DNA from: Trematomus loennbergii
Taxonomy: Eukaryota > Chordata > Actinopteri > Perciformes > Nototheniidae
DNA length: 64,000 nucleotides
Direction of reading: 5' to 3'
Assembly (NCBI GenBank): GCA_012861695.1
Contig: JAAOOA010000026.1
Span: 24,534,080-24,598,079, forward strand
The notes below the pieces were generated by a model that saw only the letters and a program-made list of their open reading frames with translations, made no database searches and was not told where the DNA came from. A program made the translations under genes and the position numbers. This document shows positions 1 through 13,088 of the stretch, one piece after another. Within the stretch, counting starts at the first letter, position 1. The number at the start of each line of letters is the position of its first letter.

Positions 1-1359
1 AGATGGTCTTTACACTACATCTTCTTTCCTCCTGACACACAGGACATATTTACAAGGACAGTAACATTCTTATCAGGTCAATCAGAACATGGCATCTTTA
101 GACAGTTTCATGGAGAATGGATGCTATTGTTCTCCCTTGACAGACACTCTCCAACATTCTTTGGAATCTAATGATTAGGGCAAAAATGACGTGACCTTTT
201 ACTTGTAAAGGATACACAATAGGAAAATCAAGATCAAGATAAAGAAGAGACAGAGAAGGAAGAACAGGCTGACAATACTGTATTTAAAAAATGTATGAGT
301 CTCCAGCCTCCAGCAGATTGACTGTGTGTGTGATTGTGCGTGTCAGGTTTGAGGTTTTTATTGTTGATCACATTTCACACACTCAATGCTGATGACATTT
401 ACGCATGTGAGAGAGAAAGAGAAGCCTCTGTTTGACTTTTAATAAAGTTCTGTCAGCTGGAGCGCAGAGTAAGAGTCACGAGTCCCCGAATGAGGCGGAG
501 GAAGAGAAATAAACACAGTCAAGAAACTGAGTTAGACGAGGAGAACAAGAGGAGGAACAAACGAGGAATGAGGAAAAGGAGTCGGATAAAGTAGAAAGGA
601 AAGACCAGAAGACGTAAGAGAAGGGAAAGAGGGAGTTTAAGGAAGAGGAAAGGAAGCAAGGGGGGGAAACATATGCATTAAGAGTAGAGAAAAGGAAGAT
701 GTGTATTCAGATGCAGATTAGGAAGTCGTGCAATTGCATAGAAAGTCAATTATAAAATATGACGCAAATTCAGGTCGTCCAATTCATCCTCACTAGTGGG
801 GTTTCCATTTATTTGTGAGTGAGTTTCAAGTGAAGTTTGAAACGTTGGAAAACAGATCCTCAAATATCACTTCAGAGAATAGGCAGTATAGGCCTAACCT
901 ACAGTCAACAGAGGAGAACAAGTAGAGCATGAGTACCCAAATAAGTCACGTTTGCCACCTTCGGTAATCAGTAATTAGTTTATCCGGATAATACTTCATT
1001 GTTCTTTGATGTCAGCTGGTATTTGCAATGTTTCATGATCTCCAGAGACAGTTTTATAATATGATTCTAATGCCCAAGGCAAGGCCCAAACTATTTATAA
1101 GAATATCCAATAATTGGCCAACAGAGAAATAAGGAAATAAGTCGTCATGATTGTGACTTGATCCAATTCTGCAATACTACTTTTTTTATGCAATTCTTCT
1201 GGAAAGCTTCATGGACCCACATGTGTCAGAGTGATTTTACTTTCGACATATTCAGTGGAATCATTGGAGGTCTAAAGAGTCAAACTATCTTGTATTTTAC
1301 AAGGAAAGAAGCAGTGGAATTCCTTTAGGAGGCAATACAATGTTCTTAACCTGGAAACA
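1..1359. other. AT-rich non-coding stretch
   Basis: No open frame here looks like a protein I recognise. The stretch has a purine-rich part (about 480-680, many GAGGAAGAG-type words). It could be intron or intergenic; neither can be shown. Confidence 0.4.
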
Positions 1360-1431
1360 TTAGGAAACCGACCCACAAATTGATCTTCTGGCCCCTCTGA
1401 GGGGTCCTGAACCCAAGGTTGAGAATAACTG
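1360..1431. mobile_element. hAT (Charlie-like) terminal fragment
   Basis: The segment ends in a sequence that reads, reversed, as CAGTTATTCTCAACCTTGGG followed by a GACCCC-type stretch. This is the usual terminal sequence of Charlie-like hAT elements in vertebrates. Only this end is recognisable; the matching left end and 8-bp target duplication were not found. Confidence 0.45.
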
Positions 1432-3515
1432 ACTAACATAATGAACAGTATTTATCGAGCTGTAGGAGGTGAATGTTTTAGTCACCAATTGTTGTTTACA
1501 CCAGCTACACTGTAATGAAACTGTCGCTGACAACTGCACTCAGCTGCAGCTAATTAGCACTAATTCTGTAGGTCTGCCAAACTACAAAAGTCTTGGCTGC
1601 CGTCTGAAAAGATACGCTCTCTGTACGTCAGTGTCTGGACCACTTTGCTCAGCTAAATGTGCTATTGTCGAGGAAGAAACACCACTCGATAATTGGCAAA
1701 GTGTTTAAGGGAAGGGTAGGTGGTGTTGAAACGATAGAAATCTGGAGAACATACCTGGAATCTCCTTGTTTTAATATCTGAAGAAAGCGTTTTCCATTGA
1801 CATTTTGACACAGTAGGAAAGTAAAAGATTCCAGAGAGCCATGGTTAATGTTATGAATAACTATATGTGCTTTTCGAACTATGACAAGTCAAAATCTTTA
1901 AGGGATTATTATTATAAGGGAGCATTAAGGGAACTACGGTAGAGGAGGAACAGGAGAAATACAACTAAACATTAAAACGGGTAAGAGGGGAGATGAAAGA
2001 GAAGGTAAGTGACATCCATCCATCAATCAATCAATCTGTAACATTTACTCTAAAGCTATTATGCACAAGGCTAGACCACACCACAGTCGCAAAGCATCAC
2101 ATCACCACCGCTGAGCTAAAGGCGGCTAACATTTGAAGACATGGCGTTTAGAAGTCCTTTTTAAATCAGATAAAAAAAAGCTTGTGACATTAGCCAGTGG
2201 GAGGAAGTATTTTATATTGTAGAAAAAAACCTAAAACTCTCTAAATCTTGTGTTAACTATAGACTTTATTTCAGCCATCTTACCAAAAGCACTGTCAAGA
2301 AAACATTGACATTCAAACGTGCGAAATGCTAAATCGTATGCAGGTTCAAGGACTTTTTCCTGCACTACTTTCACACTTATTGCACTACATTATAAATGCC
2401 GCCCACTGACTTTCACCCCTCCCTTTACAAGAATTCGATAACAAGCCGCTGAGTGCAAAACCTTGGTAGCGCTGCGGTATCTGTTGTGACCTTTTAGAGG
2501 CCAGCCTTACCATAACACTACTTTAGAAGCAATGAAATCAAGGATGTGGTTGGCAATTTTACAAGCTTGTAGAGTGACCTTTTGGTAGTGGTAAACATTG
2601 AAATAAAAAGGCCCTAACAATGATGTTAGGGCCTTTCATTGTGGTGTCAACAACAGAAAGGGATTTTGATAAAGTTGGATACCCTACCCTGAGCCAGCAC
2701 TTCCTCAAAACTGCGAGTGCAGTCTAAAAAAAAAGCCAAAAATGTGCCTTGGCTGCCAGTTTTCAAACTCGCCCTCATTACAGCCATTAACACCATAAAT
2801 ATCCAATACGGCGCAAGATGTAAAGACTGAGAGCCAACACCTCTTCTTCATCCTCTGAGAGGCGGAGCGCAGTGGGAGGGATGGCAGCCGCAGATGTGGC
2901 ATCGTGACCAGTAACTCTTTGCACTTGGAAAACAACTCCACGGCTCTCCTCCTCCTCCCCCTCGTTTTCTCTCCTTTCTTCACCTTCTCTCTCCTTCTGC
3001 CTCCGTCACCAGGCAACTAGCCTTTCCACCCTCTATCTGCTTTTTTCTCTTTCTCTCTCATCTCCGTCAGCCCCCCTTTAGTCACGCATTTAACCTCCCT
3101 CGCTATGTATTTTATGTAGGGTTTATAACTGACTTCATAAAAAGCAAGAAACGTCTGCACCTTACCGTTTCTTTAACTATCTTTCTTCAGCCATTTAATC
3201 CCTTAACAACCTTTTCAGACACGACATATTAAACTGCTTCTATCTGTTCAACCATGACAATGTACTTAATACTGTGAGGCATGGCAACTGAAGCATGATA
3301 AACATTGTATGATTCTGTAGTTTAAGGTTCTGTGCTGAGCTGAATTGTATGTTTTCCTCTGCTCTTTTCTCCTGAATCTCAATAATATATTTCATAAAAA
3401 TTGTATAGCTTCTTCTGAGGATTAGAGGCACTATTTCAGGAGGCAGCATGCAGCCATAGATCATTTAACTAAAGGAAGGGGTGGGCGATATGGCGAGAAT
3501 TAGATATCGCATGTT
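1432..3515. other. non-coding stretch
   Basis: Short open frames (1469-1708 plus, 2705-3016 minus, 3240-3464 minus) have no recognisable domain and look like chance frames. The stretch 2930-3075 is CT-rich on the plus strand, which explains the arginine/glutamate-rich minus frame there. Confidence 0.4.
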
Positions 3516-3600
3516 TTTGACCTGCAGGTCTCCCTTGAAAAAGAGATCTATGATCTCAAGGGACAATCTGGATAAATAAAGGTTTGAAATGAAATGAAAT
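3516..3600 (+). repeat. LINE 3' tail with GAAAT repeats
   Basis: The sequence has the pattern 'gatctcaagggac...ggataaataaaggttt' followed by about three GAAAT units. This is the typical 3' end of fish L2/CR1-type non-LTR retrotransposons. It is a 5'-truncated insertion with no coding part. Confidence 0.55.
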
Positions 3601-3839
3601 TTGACCAAACACTTTAAGTCATGACCATTGTTGCTTGCATTACATTTTTACACGATGACATTGGATGGACAGAGAAATGGAATCGTCTTCCATTTCAGAT
3701 CCGCAAAGATATTTCCGTTGATCCTTTAAAAGCAAACTCAAAACCCATCTCTTGCATCCGTCTTCCTTGTCAACTAATTTCCATCACCTAGTTTCCGTTC
3801 AACATTACCATCACCTCAGTCACATGGCAATACTTATGT

Positions 3840-3968
3840 TGAGGTATAATGTTTTTATAATTGTTATGCTATGATGTTTGTATTTTGTTTTGGTCTTTGC
3901 TTTTGTTTGCTTTGTACAGCCCTTTGAGGCATTTCTTGTGATTTGGGGCTATAATACATTTTGATTTG
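3840..3968 (+). repeat. LINE (L2-type) 3' end
   Basis: Contains 'ctttgtacagccctttgaggc' and 'ggggctataatacattttgatttgatttg', a diverged version of the common fish LINE tail (GTAAAGCACTTTG, GGTGCTATATAAATAA) ending in GATTT repeats. A dead, 5'-truncated copy. Confidence 0.5.
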
Positions 3969-4099
3969 ATTTGAAATGGACTGGAAAGGTGGCATAGACT
4001 CAGTTTCACAGTAAGCACATGAGAATGAGGTTTATGATAACAAAATAATCATCAGTTATCAAATATAGATCACTGGACATCAGTAAGCAGCCATCACTA

Positions 4100-4375
4100 C
4101 CTCTGTGTTACAGCACACCTGATCCATGACGAATAACAACTGCACTCGTTCTTTAGGTCAAAACGGAGAGAAGACATTTTGCAGAAGCATGCTCCAGTTT
4201 CTTGAAGTTGCAAAGGAGTGGGAGATAGTGGACAGGGTCTTCAGTGTAGGAAGAGATAGTGCTCGCAGTATGAAAGCAGCAGAGATAATATGCCTTGCGT
4301 ACATTATACAGAGGGTGATCAAAGCGGCTCCATGATAATGGCTTTGTCGAGGATTTTGGCTACCTTAATGCCAAT
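4100..4375 (+). pseudogene. hAT/ZBED-type transposase fossil
   Basis: The 69-residue frame at 4126-4335 reads NGEKTFCRSMLQFLEVAKEW, then a stretch with VGRDSARSMKAAE and a downstream LAYIIQRVIKAA, and continues in another frame with HDNGF-like residues. The order (GE-x-I, EW-x-I, D-x-A-x-NM, HxLQ-like, LHDxGF) matches the RNase H-fold core of hAT transposases of the ZBED/Ac type. Key residues are replaced (the usual DNA is DSA here) and the frame is closed by stops. Recognition is by motif order only. Confidence 0.45.
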
Positions 4376-5089
4376 AATCCAAAAACATGTATTATTAAAG
4401 TCACAACAAAAGCATGTGTATTTGTTATATTTCCTTAGAAAATGCAGGTAAATGCTATTTATTTATTTTACTTGGGATTAATAATGATTAATCAGAGATT
4501 GTGATATATTTTTTAAACGATGACACATCTAATTTTAACCAAAACCATGATATACTGGTTTTGTTCATGCTGGCACACTGTCATGGCTTAGTGGGACACT
4601 TGAATCGAACGGTGGATGTTAGAAGAGAAACCGTCTGAAGTGGTTTTAATTTCTTCGATTTTTGGTTTGCGAACTCAAAAAACCTCATATTTACGTCTTC
4701 CTCTCATTTTGTTCCAATCGTATTCGAGACCCCGCATCTCCTCTCCCGCTGCTTCTGTTTTTCTACTCTTCTCTTACTCAACTCTCCTTAGGTTCACTCA
4801 TTTTTAAACTAGCCGTTTTCCCCTTGAAGCCATATCTACAATGTGTAATGAAGAGACTTCTGACGTCAAGCCAACGCGTCACAGCAGGACATTAGCACAC
4901 ACGTAAAATATAAACCTCTATGACCTCAGAACCTCAAAAAGGGAATCAGATCTGTTGATATCATTGATGGTTGAAATAGGTTGAGGCTGGTATGAAATTC
5001 TTCTTCCTGCATGACTTTGACTGTAAGAATAAGTCAGTGATTATATCATGACGATTCATTTGATCTTAACATGTTTGGTGATTTTAACC
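4376..5089. other. non-coding stretch
   Basis: AT-rich. Small frames at 4616-4895 show no recognisable domain. Nothing else was identified. Confidence 0.35.
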
Positions 5090-5282
5090 TATAATGATGG
5101 TCATTTCTCCAGTATGTAGGCTTGGTAATGTGGTTCAAATTATTATAATAAGACATGTTATGGTATAAATATGCATCACATCATTTGTAACAACTGTTGA
5201 ACGCACATTTTTTTTTACATGTACTATTCTGAAATATTGATATATCCATATCTGCCTCAATAACCAACACACACACACACAC
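5090..5282 (-). repeat. inverted duplicate of 27043-27234, ending in (AC)n
   Basis: About 190 bp match 27043-27234 in reverse orientation with few differences, including the stretch around the internal ATTGATATATCCATATCTGC and the (AC)11 tract at 5265-5282. The partner lies just downstream of the minus-strand TRIM pseudogene block, so this is probably a dispersed piece of the same duplicated DNA or an unrecognised mobile element. Confidence 0.75.
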
Positions 5283-7907
5283 AGCATTTTGGTGAATACA
5301 GTACATCCACTGCTGCTGGTTACATGCATTATTAATAAGATGCAATTAGTTTCTAATCTGCTGCTTCCCTTTACAGCACAGACTCTGACTGATTAGCAGA
5401 CAAATTAACACACCCTTAAAACATCCTAGTATCAATAAAACATGCTTAGTTTCAGTGCATGCTGTACACAGTGATCTACGGGAGGAATAATAAGATGCCT
5501 GACATGAATTCCCAAAGCACATGTAAGAAGCATAATAAAAAAACAGTTCTGTATTGTCTGATCGACTGATGCAAGAACTGAAGAAAAGCAGAAATGGAAA
5601 GCAAATCCCCGCAGATGCAGTTCCTGAAATTGTCCCTGTTAAATGTTCTATCAATTCCCTGGTTTATTAGCCCTACTATCTTTTTATGTTTGCACTTGCT
5701 AGGGTAGTGAACCTCCAACCCCAGTAACGTGAGTGCTTTTCCCAAGAGAAGTGAGATTATTTCTAACCTTGACATGTACGACCGATACATTCCAAGGCAT
5801 GGTACGGCACAGCTTGGCTCGACTCCCACTTACGTTTGGTACCAAGTAGTTTCTCTACTAACCCTAACCCCTCAGTGTAGGCAGGGTGATCAGCTGATGA
5901 CACCTGGATATTTTCATTGGCAACCAAACAGAGGACCTTCTGCAACTGGTCACTTGTACGTTGGGGTGAACATCGAGTACATTTTGGGTGCTTCCATTTT
6001 ATTTTTTTTTTAAAGTGTCGAGTGACTAAAAGATATTGACGGTAATTTAGCCGATTAAAAATGGCAGGTTTGTCCTGGCTCACGCTAGTTCTCCTTGACC
6101 AGTTCTTTGTCTGCAGAGTTTGAACTTTTCTTAGTAGCGGATCAGCTCTGGAGCTACCAATAAAAGTTCCAGGTGCTGTTTACAACTTTTGCGAATGGAA
6201 AACCTAAAAATGTTGTATGGACTTTTATGCTGACTTTTTGCTCTGAAGAGAACGTCCAAAACTGGCACAGTGGATGCCTTTCCCTTGGAGAACAGAACTG
6301 TGGGGGGTATTCTTGTCTGCTCTAGGAGCAACTATCCAAATATGTCCGTGTGGGAGTTCCTGGTACAAACCCTGGCTCTAAGAGTGCCTTGCTTTGGAGC
6401 ACTTGGCTTCCAAACTTGGCAGTGTTAGTGCCATACTTATTTAGAGATGCTCATCTTATAAAACAGGCAATTGTAGTGCCTTGCTTTAGGGAACTGCACT
6501 TACAACCATGAACATATAATCATCTAGGAGACATTTCTAGCTTTAGACAACTGATCCAAATTCCACTGAGAGTCCTCTACAGAACAGAACATTCATCTTG
6601 TCAAGTCCATCCATCAAGTAGTAGTGCCTCGCTTTCCAAGTTGACTTTCAACTAGTGACTAATAACTCTAATCCTGGTCGTCTTTGCTTCAGAAAACTTT
6701 CAGACCTGGGAATCATAAGCTCTAGGCGGGAATAAATCCCATTTCTGGCAGTAATTATATATTCTAGTGTTGTGTTAAATACGAAATTAGGACCTATCGA
6801 AAAAGACATTTACTCTAGGTTTGAGTTGTGGACCAAGAAGAAAGTCAATTTATTACTTCAAGTCAATTCTTGGATCAATATCAATTTATATTCTGTGCCC
6901 ATTTTCTTCTTCCAGGCACATTTATCTATGGGTAAAAGAAAAACTGAAACTTTTTCCTCCCACAGTGCAGCAAGGAACTGGAGAAAATACCAAGGATGGT
7001 ACCAAATCACAAAAATAGAGGATCAGGCTGCCCTCACCGAACTCCTGTCTTTCAAAGGAGAGAGAGCGATAAGGGAGTTTAAACAAATATATATATATAT
7101 ACGTGCAGAAAATTCTAAATGTCAAGGTTTCCCCAAAACAGAGGACATTACAAATGCTGAATCAATGCTCTGCCTTCAGGCATCTCTGCATCAAAGCATG
7201 TTTGATGCAAAGGTACAAAAGAAATCCCTATATGCCAAAACAAGCTACAGACGGAGAGAAGAGTGACTAGAGCATTTTGATCTTACAAATAAAGGCCCTG
7301 ATGAAAGATGGACATGTTCAAGTAGAAATGAGACAGAAGAACAGAGTGGTATTATCTATCCTGTGACTTCTAGCAGAAAATAAAAAGAACCCCTACCATA
7401 TGAAATACAGAAAGAAGCAAAGACAGTGAATTAAAGGAGAATGAGACAAACAAGCACAGATTGTGTTTTAGTCCCATGGTGAATTCTTGGCAGTGACATA
7501 TAGATCTCATTACTTCTCAGTTTATTAATTCATGGGAATCTGAAAATGATCGCATCTCTCTGGTCGCTCGATCAGATGCTTTCATCCTCACTTTTTAAGA
7601 ATGTAATAACATCTTAATACAGGGATTATTATTAACAAGAGCAACATACAACCTGTTACATGCTGTCAGAAGTACTGCTTTAAAGGCTTTTCGATAACCA
7701 TTAATGTGACAATTATTTTCTCAACTAATCATTTTGTCTATAAAACATACGAGACCTTTGCAAAATTGCTTTCACTTGTTCCACCAGCCCAAAAAGGTAT
7801 TACATGTCTTAATTCATCCAACCATTATTCCAATACTTTAATTAAAATGTCTGGCTTAGAGAACATGGAACCGCCAGTTGTTTTGACCTTTGTCCCTGAA
7901 AATTGAC
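5283..7907. other. non-coding stretch, no gene seen
   Basis: Several frames of 60-164 codons occur (the longest at 6772-7266 plus), but none shows a domain, conserved motif or codon bias, and several overlap on opposite strands. Words such as 'agtgccttgcttt' recur near 6385, 6476 and 6620, suggesting an old unrecognised repeat. Confidence 0.35.
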
Positions 7908-8285
7908 TTAAAGGTGGGGTATGTAATTTATTTCAGAACACTTTGTTATATTCCATGGAATGCTCTTAACATCCCGATAGCAATGAATATATTAAATGCT
8001 TTGACGATAAATACATAAAAATATGTCATCTGTGGAAGCCGTGGTACTGTAAAAAGCACGACCAATCATCTGAGCCGGCCCGGCTAAAATAACTGGATGG
8101 CCTACCTGCCTGTCAGCCTTCCATCTGTGCACAAACTTATCTCGTGCCCTCATTGGTCATGTGCGCGTCCGTGTGTGTTGGAGGAGAGGCTCTGTAAGGA
8201 AGGGGCAGATTTTTTTCCGGTTGTGTATTTTCAAATTCTAGCGCACTCGAGCTGGTTTCTCCAAAATTACCTACCCCACCTTTAA
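7908..8285. mobile_element. TTAA-target MITE (piggyBac-like), copy 1
   Basis: TTAA at 7908-7911 is followed by AGGTGGGGTA; the right end is the inverted TACCCCACCT, followed by TTAA at 8282-8285. TTAA duplication plus matching terminal repeats is the signature of piggyBac-type elements. The 370-bp body has no transposase. A second, nearly full copy lies at 20096-20483 in the opposite orientation. The frame at 8097-8285 is inside the element and is not a gene. Confidence 0.85.
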
Positions 8286-9141
8286 GCAATGAAAAAAGTT
8301 GACGGATAAACTAATTTTGAAGATCTGCTCAAATGTTGAATCCCTCAAATATCAAGACTGGTAACACCCAAACATGGTCCACCTAGATTGAAGTTACCTT
8401 ACCATTATCTGACCCTGGAGGAGTAGCCACGTTCACAACTAATATGAATCTTAGTAAGCAATTTAGTAAATGGTAGCGAGAATTACGGTGCAAAGGAAGT
8501 TTACTAGTTTCTCTAAACCTTTGCCTTAATCAAATCTTGTGGAAGTCATGTGGGAAAATAACTTAAAGCTTATAATGTTGTTGTTTAAGTTACTATCAGA
8601 GTTGGGACCCTTCACATACTAAACTGTATGAAGAAACTGGTACAGGTAACTGCAATTCAATACCAGTACCCAACAGCACCTTGATTCGGTAATCTACTCC
8701 GTCTCTCTGTTTTTTACCGTTCTTATTTGTCAAAACATTTTACACAGCACACAAAATAAAACCCCTTCCTACCTCCTTTCCCCCACCAAACCCGCTTATA
8801 ACCGTAGAGTGTATTGGTGGAAGCAAATGTGAGACACGATGCCAGCTTTGAATTTGTAAATATTCCAGGGAGCACTGCTTACCTCCAGTTCTTAAAAAGC
8901 GAGATCACACTTGTGACCACTTTCAGATTCCCAGTAGTTCCTCTCTGACAGCACAAGTGTGTCTCAGACTCCCTCAGCCAGAGGCACTCAAGTACCACAA
9001 TTTGACACAGATGGATTTAACGGGGATCGGTATTCAGTAGAACCGTCGTTATTCGATCAGTACCCATGAAAGAACAGAGTTTGGTACACAACCCAAGTGA
9101 ATAAGGAGATAGCAGTTCATTTCAGTTGTATGGAATCTATT
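8286..9141. other. non-coding stretch, possible old repeat
   Basis: No coding signal. The part around 8600-9080 has paired words (CAATACCAGTACCCAACAG near 8655, CGATCAGTACCC near 9055) that look like the ends of a degraded mobile element, but I could not define termini. Confidence 0.35.
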
Positions 9142-9564
9142 ACTTAAACCAGTGATTCTCAAATGGGGGTACGTTGGGGAAATCATGCATGGTAAAAATA
9201 CCATGCATGATTTCAAAAATAATCTTAGTACAATAAGTTAAATAGAAAACACAATTGTACATAAAATATTCCTAGAACCACTAAGGGAGTCCTGATATAA
9301 ACATGTCAAATTTGTGTATTGTATTTTATAGTTTTTCATAATATATCATTTTGTTCATTGGTTTTAAACATATAATATCCTTAGTTTGTTGTAATTCATG
9401 CATGAAGGAGTTAATAAATCACACACTGATGGAACATCACTATATTGTAATTATTTATATAGGCTTTTTCTTTAAAAATGTGGGGTCGGTCAGGGGGTAC
9501 TTGGCTGAAAAATGTTTCAAAGGGGGTACATGACTAAAAAAGTTTGAGAAGCACTGACTTAAAC
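9142..9564. mobile_element. hAT MITE with 8-bp TSD ACTTAAAC
   Basis: Perfect 8-bp direct repeats ACTTAAAC (9142-9149 and 9557-9564) flank an element of 407 bp (9150-9556). Its ends are CAGTGATTCTCAAA and, inverted, CAGTGCTTCTCAAA. An 8-bp TSD and CAGTG ends are diagnostic of hAT elements. It has no transposase; the 60-codon frame at 9351-9533 is internal. A 16-bp perfect hairpin lies at 9179-9214. Confidence 0.9.
9179..9214. repeat. 16-bp perfect hairpin inside the hAT MITE
   Basis: The left arm GAAATCATGCATGGTA and its exact reverse complement are separated by AAAA. It lies about 30 bp inside the left end of the 9150-9556 element. The sequence would form a stable stem-loop in DNA or RNA; no function is implied. 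Confidence 0.9.
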
Positions 9565-12500
9565 TGTAAAAATTGGGCAACAAAAAGCAGAAACAATAAA
9601 TAGGAGACTGTTCATTGTTATAAAACAAATAAAAAAGGTGAATTTGTTCAAAATGACAGTTTCATGGTGTCCAGCTAAGTCTGTTTCCTGATGCTGGATT
9701 AAAGGACGGTTAAAAAACTGCATCTATCTACCCTTAGAGATCAGTGTGCCTGTGCTGTATATAAATCAAGAAATGCCTACATCATTAAAACAGCACTACA
9801 GTGCGAGGAGTTCCCCATCATAACAAGTTGTAATCCTGGTATTTATGAGTGAGGATAAAAGTGGCAACTTCTGGGAGAGAATGTACTGCTGAGCTGATTT
9901 ATTGTCCAGAAGAACAGCATTCATTATTGATCCTGCAGTCATACCCACATCCCTGATCAATCGCTCCATTTCTCAGTCTCTGTCTCTCCGAGGCAAACGC
10001 TGAGGAATGTATTTTCTACCTAAATCATCTCAGGAATAGAGCTAGATAAGCTGAGCAGATATTTGCTAATTAAGATTTAGTATGAGCAATATGTGAACTA
10101 ATCTCTGAACAGTAATCCATTACATAGTTTGTCCACCAGAGTTAGTCATTTGATCAGTATTTATACGCTTTTTCGCTGCATACAAGAAAAAGCAATCCAA
10201 TCTTAACTGATTTTTGTCAATGTCTTTCAAAATGCTTGGGACTTTCAAATAGTAGTTTCCTAATCAGCCATCTCTAGACCAATCAACCCCTGGTTAAGGT
10301 TAGAGAGTACCCAAGGTTAAACTAACATTAGTAGGAAACCAGATAAACATCAGCCTCCTGTCTAAAAGTCACATTTTTCCTTGACCACTAGAACCTTTTA
10401 GCAGGTTTCGGGCATAGACTGTTAATAAAAGTGGATGAAGTCGCCAGGAGGTCACCCATTGGTTTTTGGACTACTGTTGTGTTGTTGTTTTTTGCAACCA
10501 AAAGTACAACCCATTGTTTAACTATAGCTTTTTAAGGCAACCGAACTGTTAGAATGAACTACCATGAACAGAAAACACACTTTTTTAAGTTTAAATGAAC
10601 CTTTGCATTGGCTTCACTTTTAAGACCCAGATGGTTTTGACTTGTACATAAAAAAAATATCTATATTTTACAGACAGAAAAAATTCCCTCAACAATTTAT
10701 ACAATTGTATTTTTATGTGTTTATTTGTCCAAATGCCAATGTATTAATTATGATTTACTTAGCTGGCTAGCGGCAGAACATGTATCTTTGAGTGTTTTTT
10801 TTCCAATAAAAGTCATTTTTTTGTGTCCTTTCCTTCTGAAGTAGACTCTAAAAGAATGACCAGTGAATTTGTCGCTGAAGCCACAGTGGCATCTTGGCAT
10901 GTTTTGGGTTATTTGCTTATTCTAGGTCTGTATGGTTGTCATACTAAGACTTATAAGTGCTCTCTCTCCTTTACCCCTCTACTGCTTATCCGGCTGTGAG
11001 TTATCTGAACTGACTGGCTGAACCGAGCGAAACACTTGAGATCAAATCGTTAACCTGAATGTGTCACACCATCTCCATCCTTCCTTACACCAGAGCACAA
11101 CTCCAACCACTACAGGGAGCTTACAACAACACACAGGGTTGGACTGGTTATAGACACAGCTGCAACTCATTTTTGTATTAGTTTTTATTTCCACGTATCT
11201 TTTCACAACATCAAAACCGTACAGTCATTGAACTACAACCAATCAAAATCTTTAAAAAAGTTAGTAAAAAAGCATTTGAGTTCTGTCAGTCATGGCAGAG
11301 ATGAGTGAGCTCCACTGATGGTTACAAGGCAAAAACATGGCCGTCTTTGTATTCTCTTAAAGATGCCACCAACTGGACTGAGTGTGGAATGAAACAGGAG
11401 CAATTGGCGTAAGATCTTTGTGGACATGGTAAATTACGTAATTTGCGTCCAGAAAGGTCCATAGAAGATTATAATTTGGCCTAAAATCCCCTAACCTCCA
11501 ACTACTGAAATAATATCAGTCTTATTAGCGTTTAAACACTTTACTATTTTTACCCAACTTGTTTGATCTGTGTGCGGCTGCTGTTTTGTTCTACGAGTGG
11601 CCCTACTTCATATACATGTTGTCATGTGATCCATTAGTAATAGGCTATAAAAAAAATCTGAATCATAGCCGCTTTAATACGAGTTGAAAATGCCAGATAT
11701 CATTTGGTGATTTCGAGACGTACTGTCTCCAGTGAACTTGTTACAGTCTGGTTCTTTGGCTCCAACTTCCTATGGAGCTTTAAACAAATTATTGCCGCCA
11801 AGAAACATTTCTATCACTAAAACTTAATTCTGCTGACAGCCATCGGGACAGCACACACCACGCTTGGCTTGGAGAGAAGTGTTACTGCAGTCAGTCAGGC
11901 CCTCGCTATCAGGTGGCAATCTTATCTATGCATTAATCATCTTAGAAAGGCTGAATCCTGCTGCTTCTGGTCTGCAGGTGGCTGGCAGGAGAGTGAGGCA
12001 GTGACAGAGACAGAGACAGACACAGGGCGAGGAGAAAAGGGCACGACGGTTAGGGAGAGCCGTCCCAGAGTTAAAAGGTCATGGAAAATCATCGCAGCAA
12101 CACATCCAACCTGTATTCTCACAGGTGGCAATTCAGTCCGGATAATCCTCAAAAGTACAACTGGGTTCTCAAACATTACCATGGAAACTGCTGGTGCACC
12201 TCATAAAAACTATCTGACAACAGCGTGAAAGGTCTACAGGTCTGAGGCTGAGCACGTGCAATTAGTTTGACTGTGGCTCCTAATTATTGTTATCTCGATC
12301 CGATTGGCATTATTCAGGAAAAGAAAGAGGAGTGTTTCCTAACCCTTAGAGGGTTGTTCAGAAAAAATGAATTTCTGCTGCACATAAATGTGTTGATTTT
12401 TCTAAGCTTTGACTTTGTAAAAGCATTTCATTATGACCTGTATTTACGTTAGTTGTCATAAGGCGACCTGGAGTGGTTTTAGTCATTGCGACTGGTGCAA

Positions 12501-13088
12501 TCGAGGTGGTCAGGTGATGTAGTTTTAAGAGCGCGAAAGACATACAAATATCGTCACCATTTAACATCAAGTGTTTAATAATGTCAGCCACTACGGGACT
12601 GTATCACAACATTAAAAAGAGTCACATATACTTGGTTTTGGGAGAATTTGGTAGACAATCTATCCATCCTATTGTCTATTCTATGTTTTTAGAATTTTGT
12701 TGTCATTTTTTTCTTGTTTTACCCTGATCTGATCTTTATGATTCCGTTATTTTTATTAAAAGAATGTATATATATATTATGTTGAATTTAACGTTATTTT
12801 TCCTGTGTCTCATGAATGGTTTTAAATCACATGAAACCAAATCTATGGGTTCCATTGGTCACGGATTCTTCCTGATTTGTATGCAATGATTTAAAAAAAA
12901 AAAAGCCTGGATTGATCCCAACCTGAAGGACGTCAATGACTTTAATTATAATCTCACAATTAACTGGAGTTAAGAACACACATGCTCATCAATGGTCAGC
13001 CAGATCTCAGGTGTGGTGTCTGTATGGAACGTAAGGAATAAAATCATTATGTGCCGTAAACTTTAAATTAATAACAGTGTTTTATTCT
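9565..13088. other. non-coding stretch, no gene seen
   Basis: AT-rich with scattered short frames. The 119-codon frame at 11869-12228 overlaps an opposite-strand frame and has no recognisable domain. No repeat ends were identified with confidence. Confidence 0.35.

Noticed and set aside
6772..7266. 164-codon plus-strand open frame
   Set aside because: No domain, no conserved motif, a tyrosine/isoleucine run from a TA repeat, and overlapping opposite-strand frames. Probably chance.
11869..12228. 119-codon plus-strand open frame
   Set aside because: No recognisable protein; an 81-codon frame overlaps on the other strand; acid/threonine repeats come from a GACAGA-type simple repeat.
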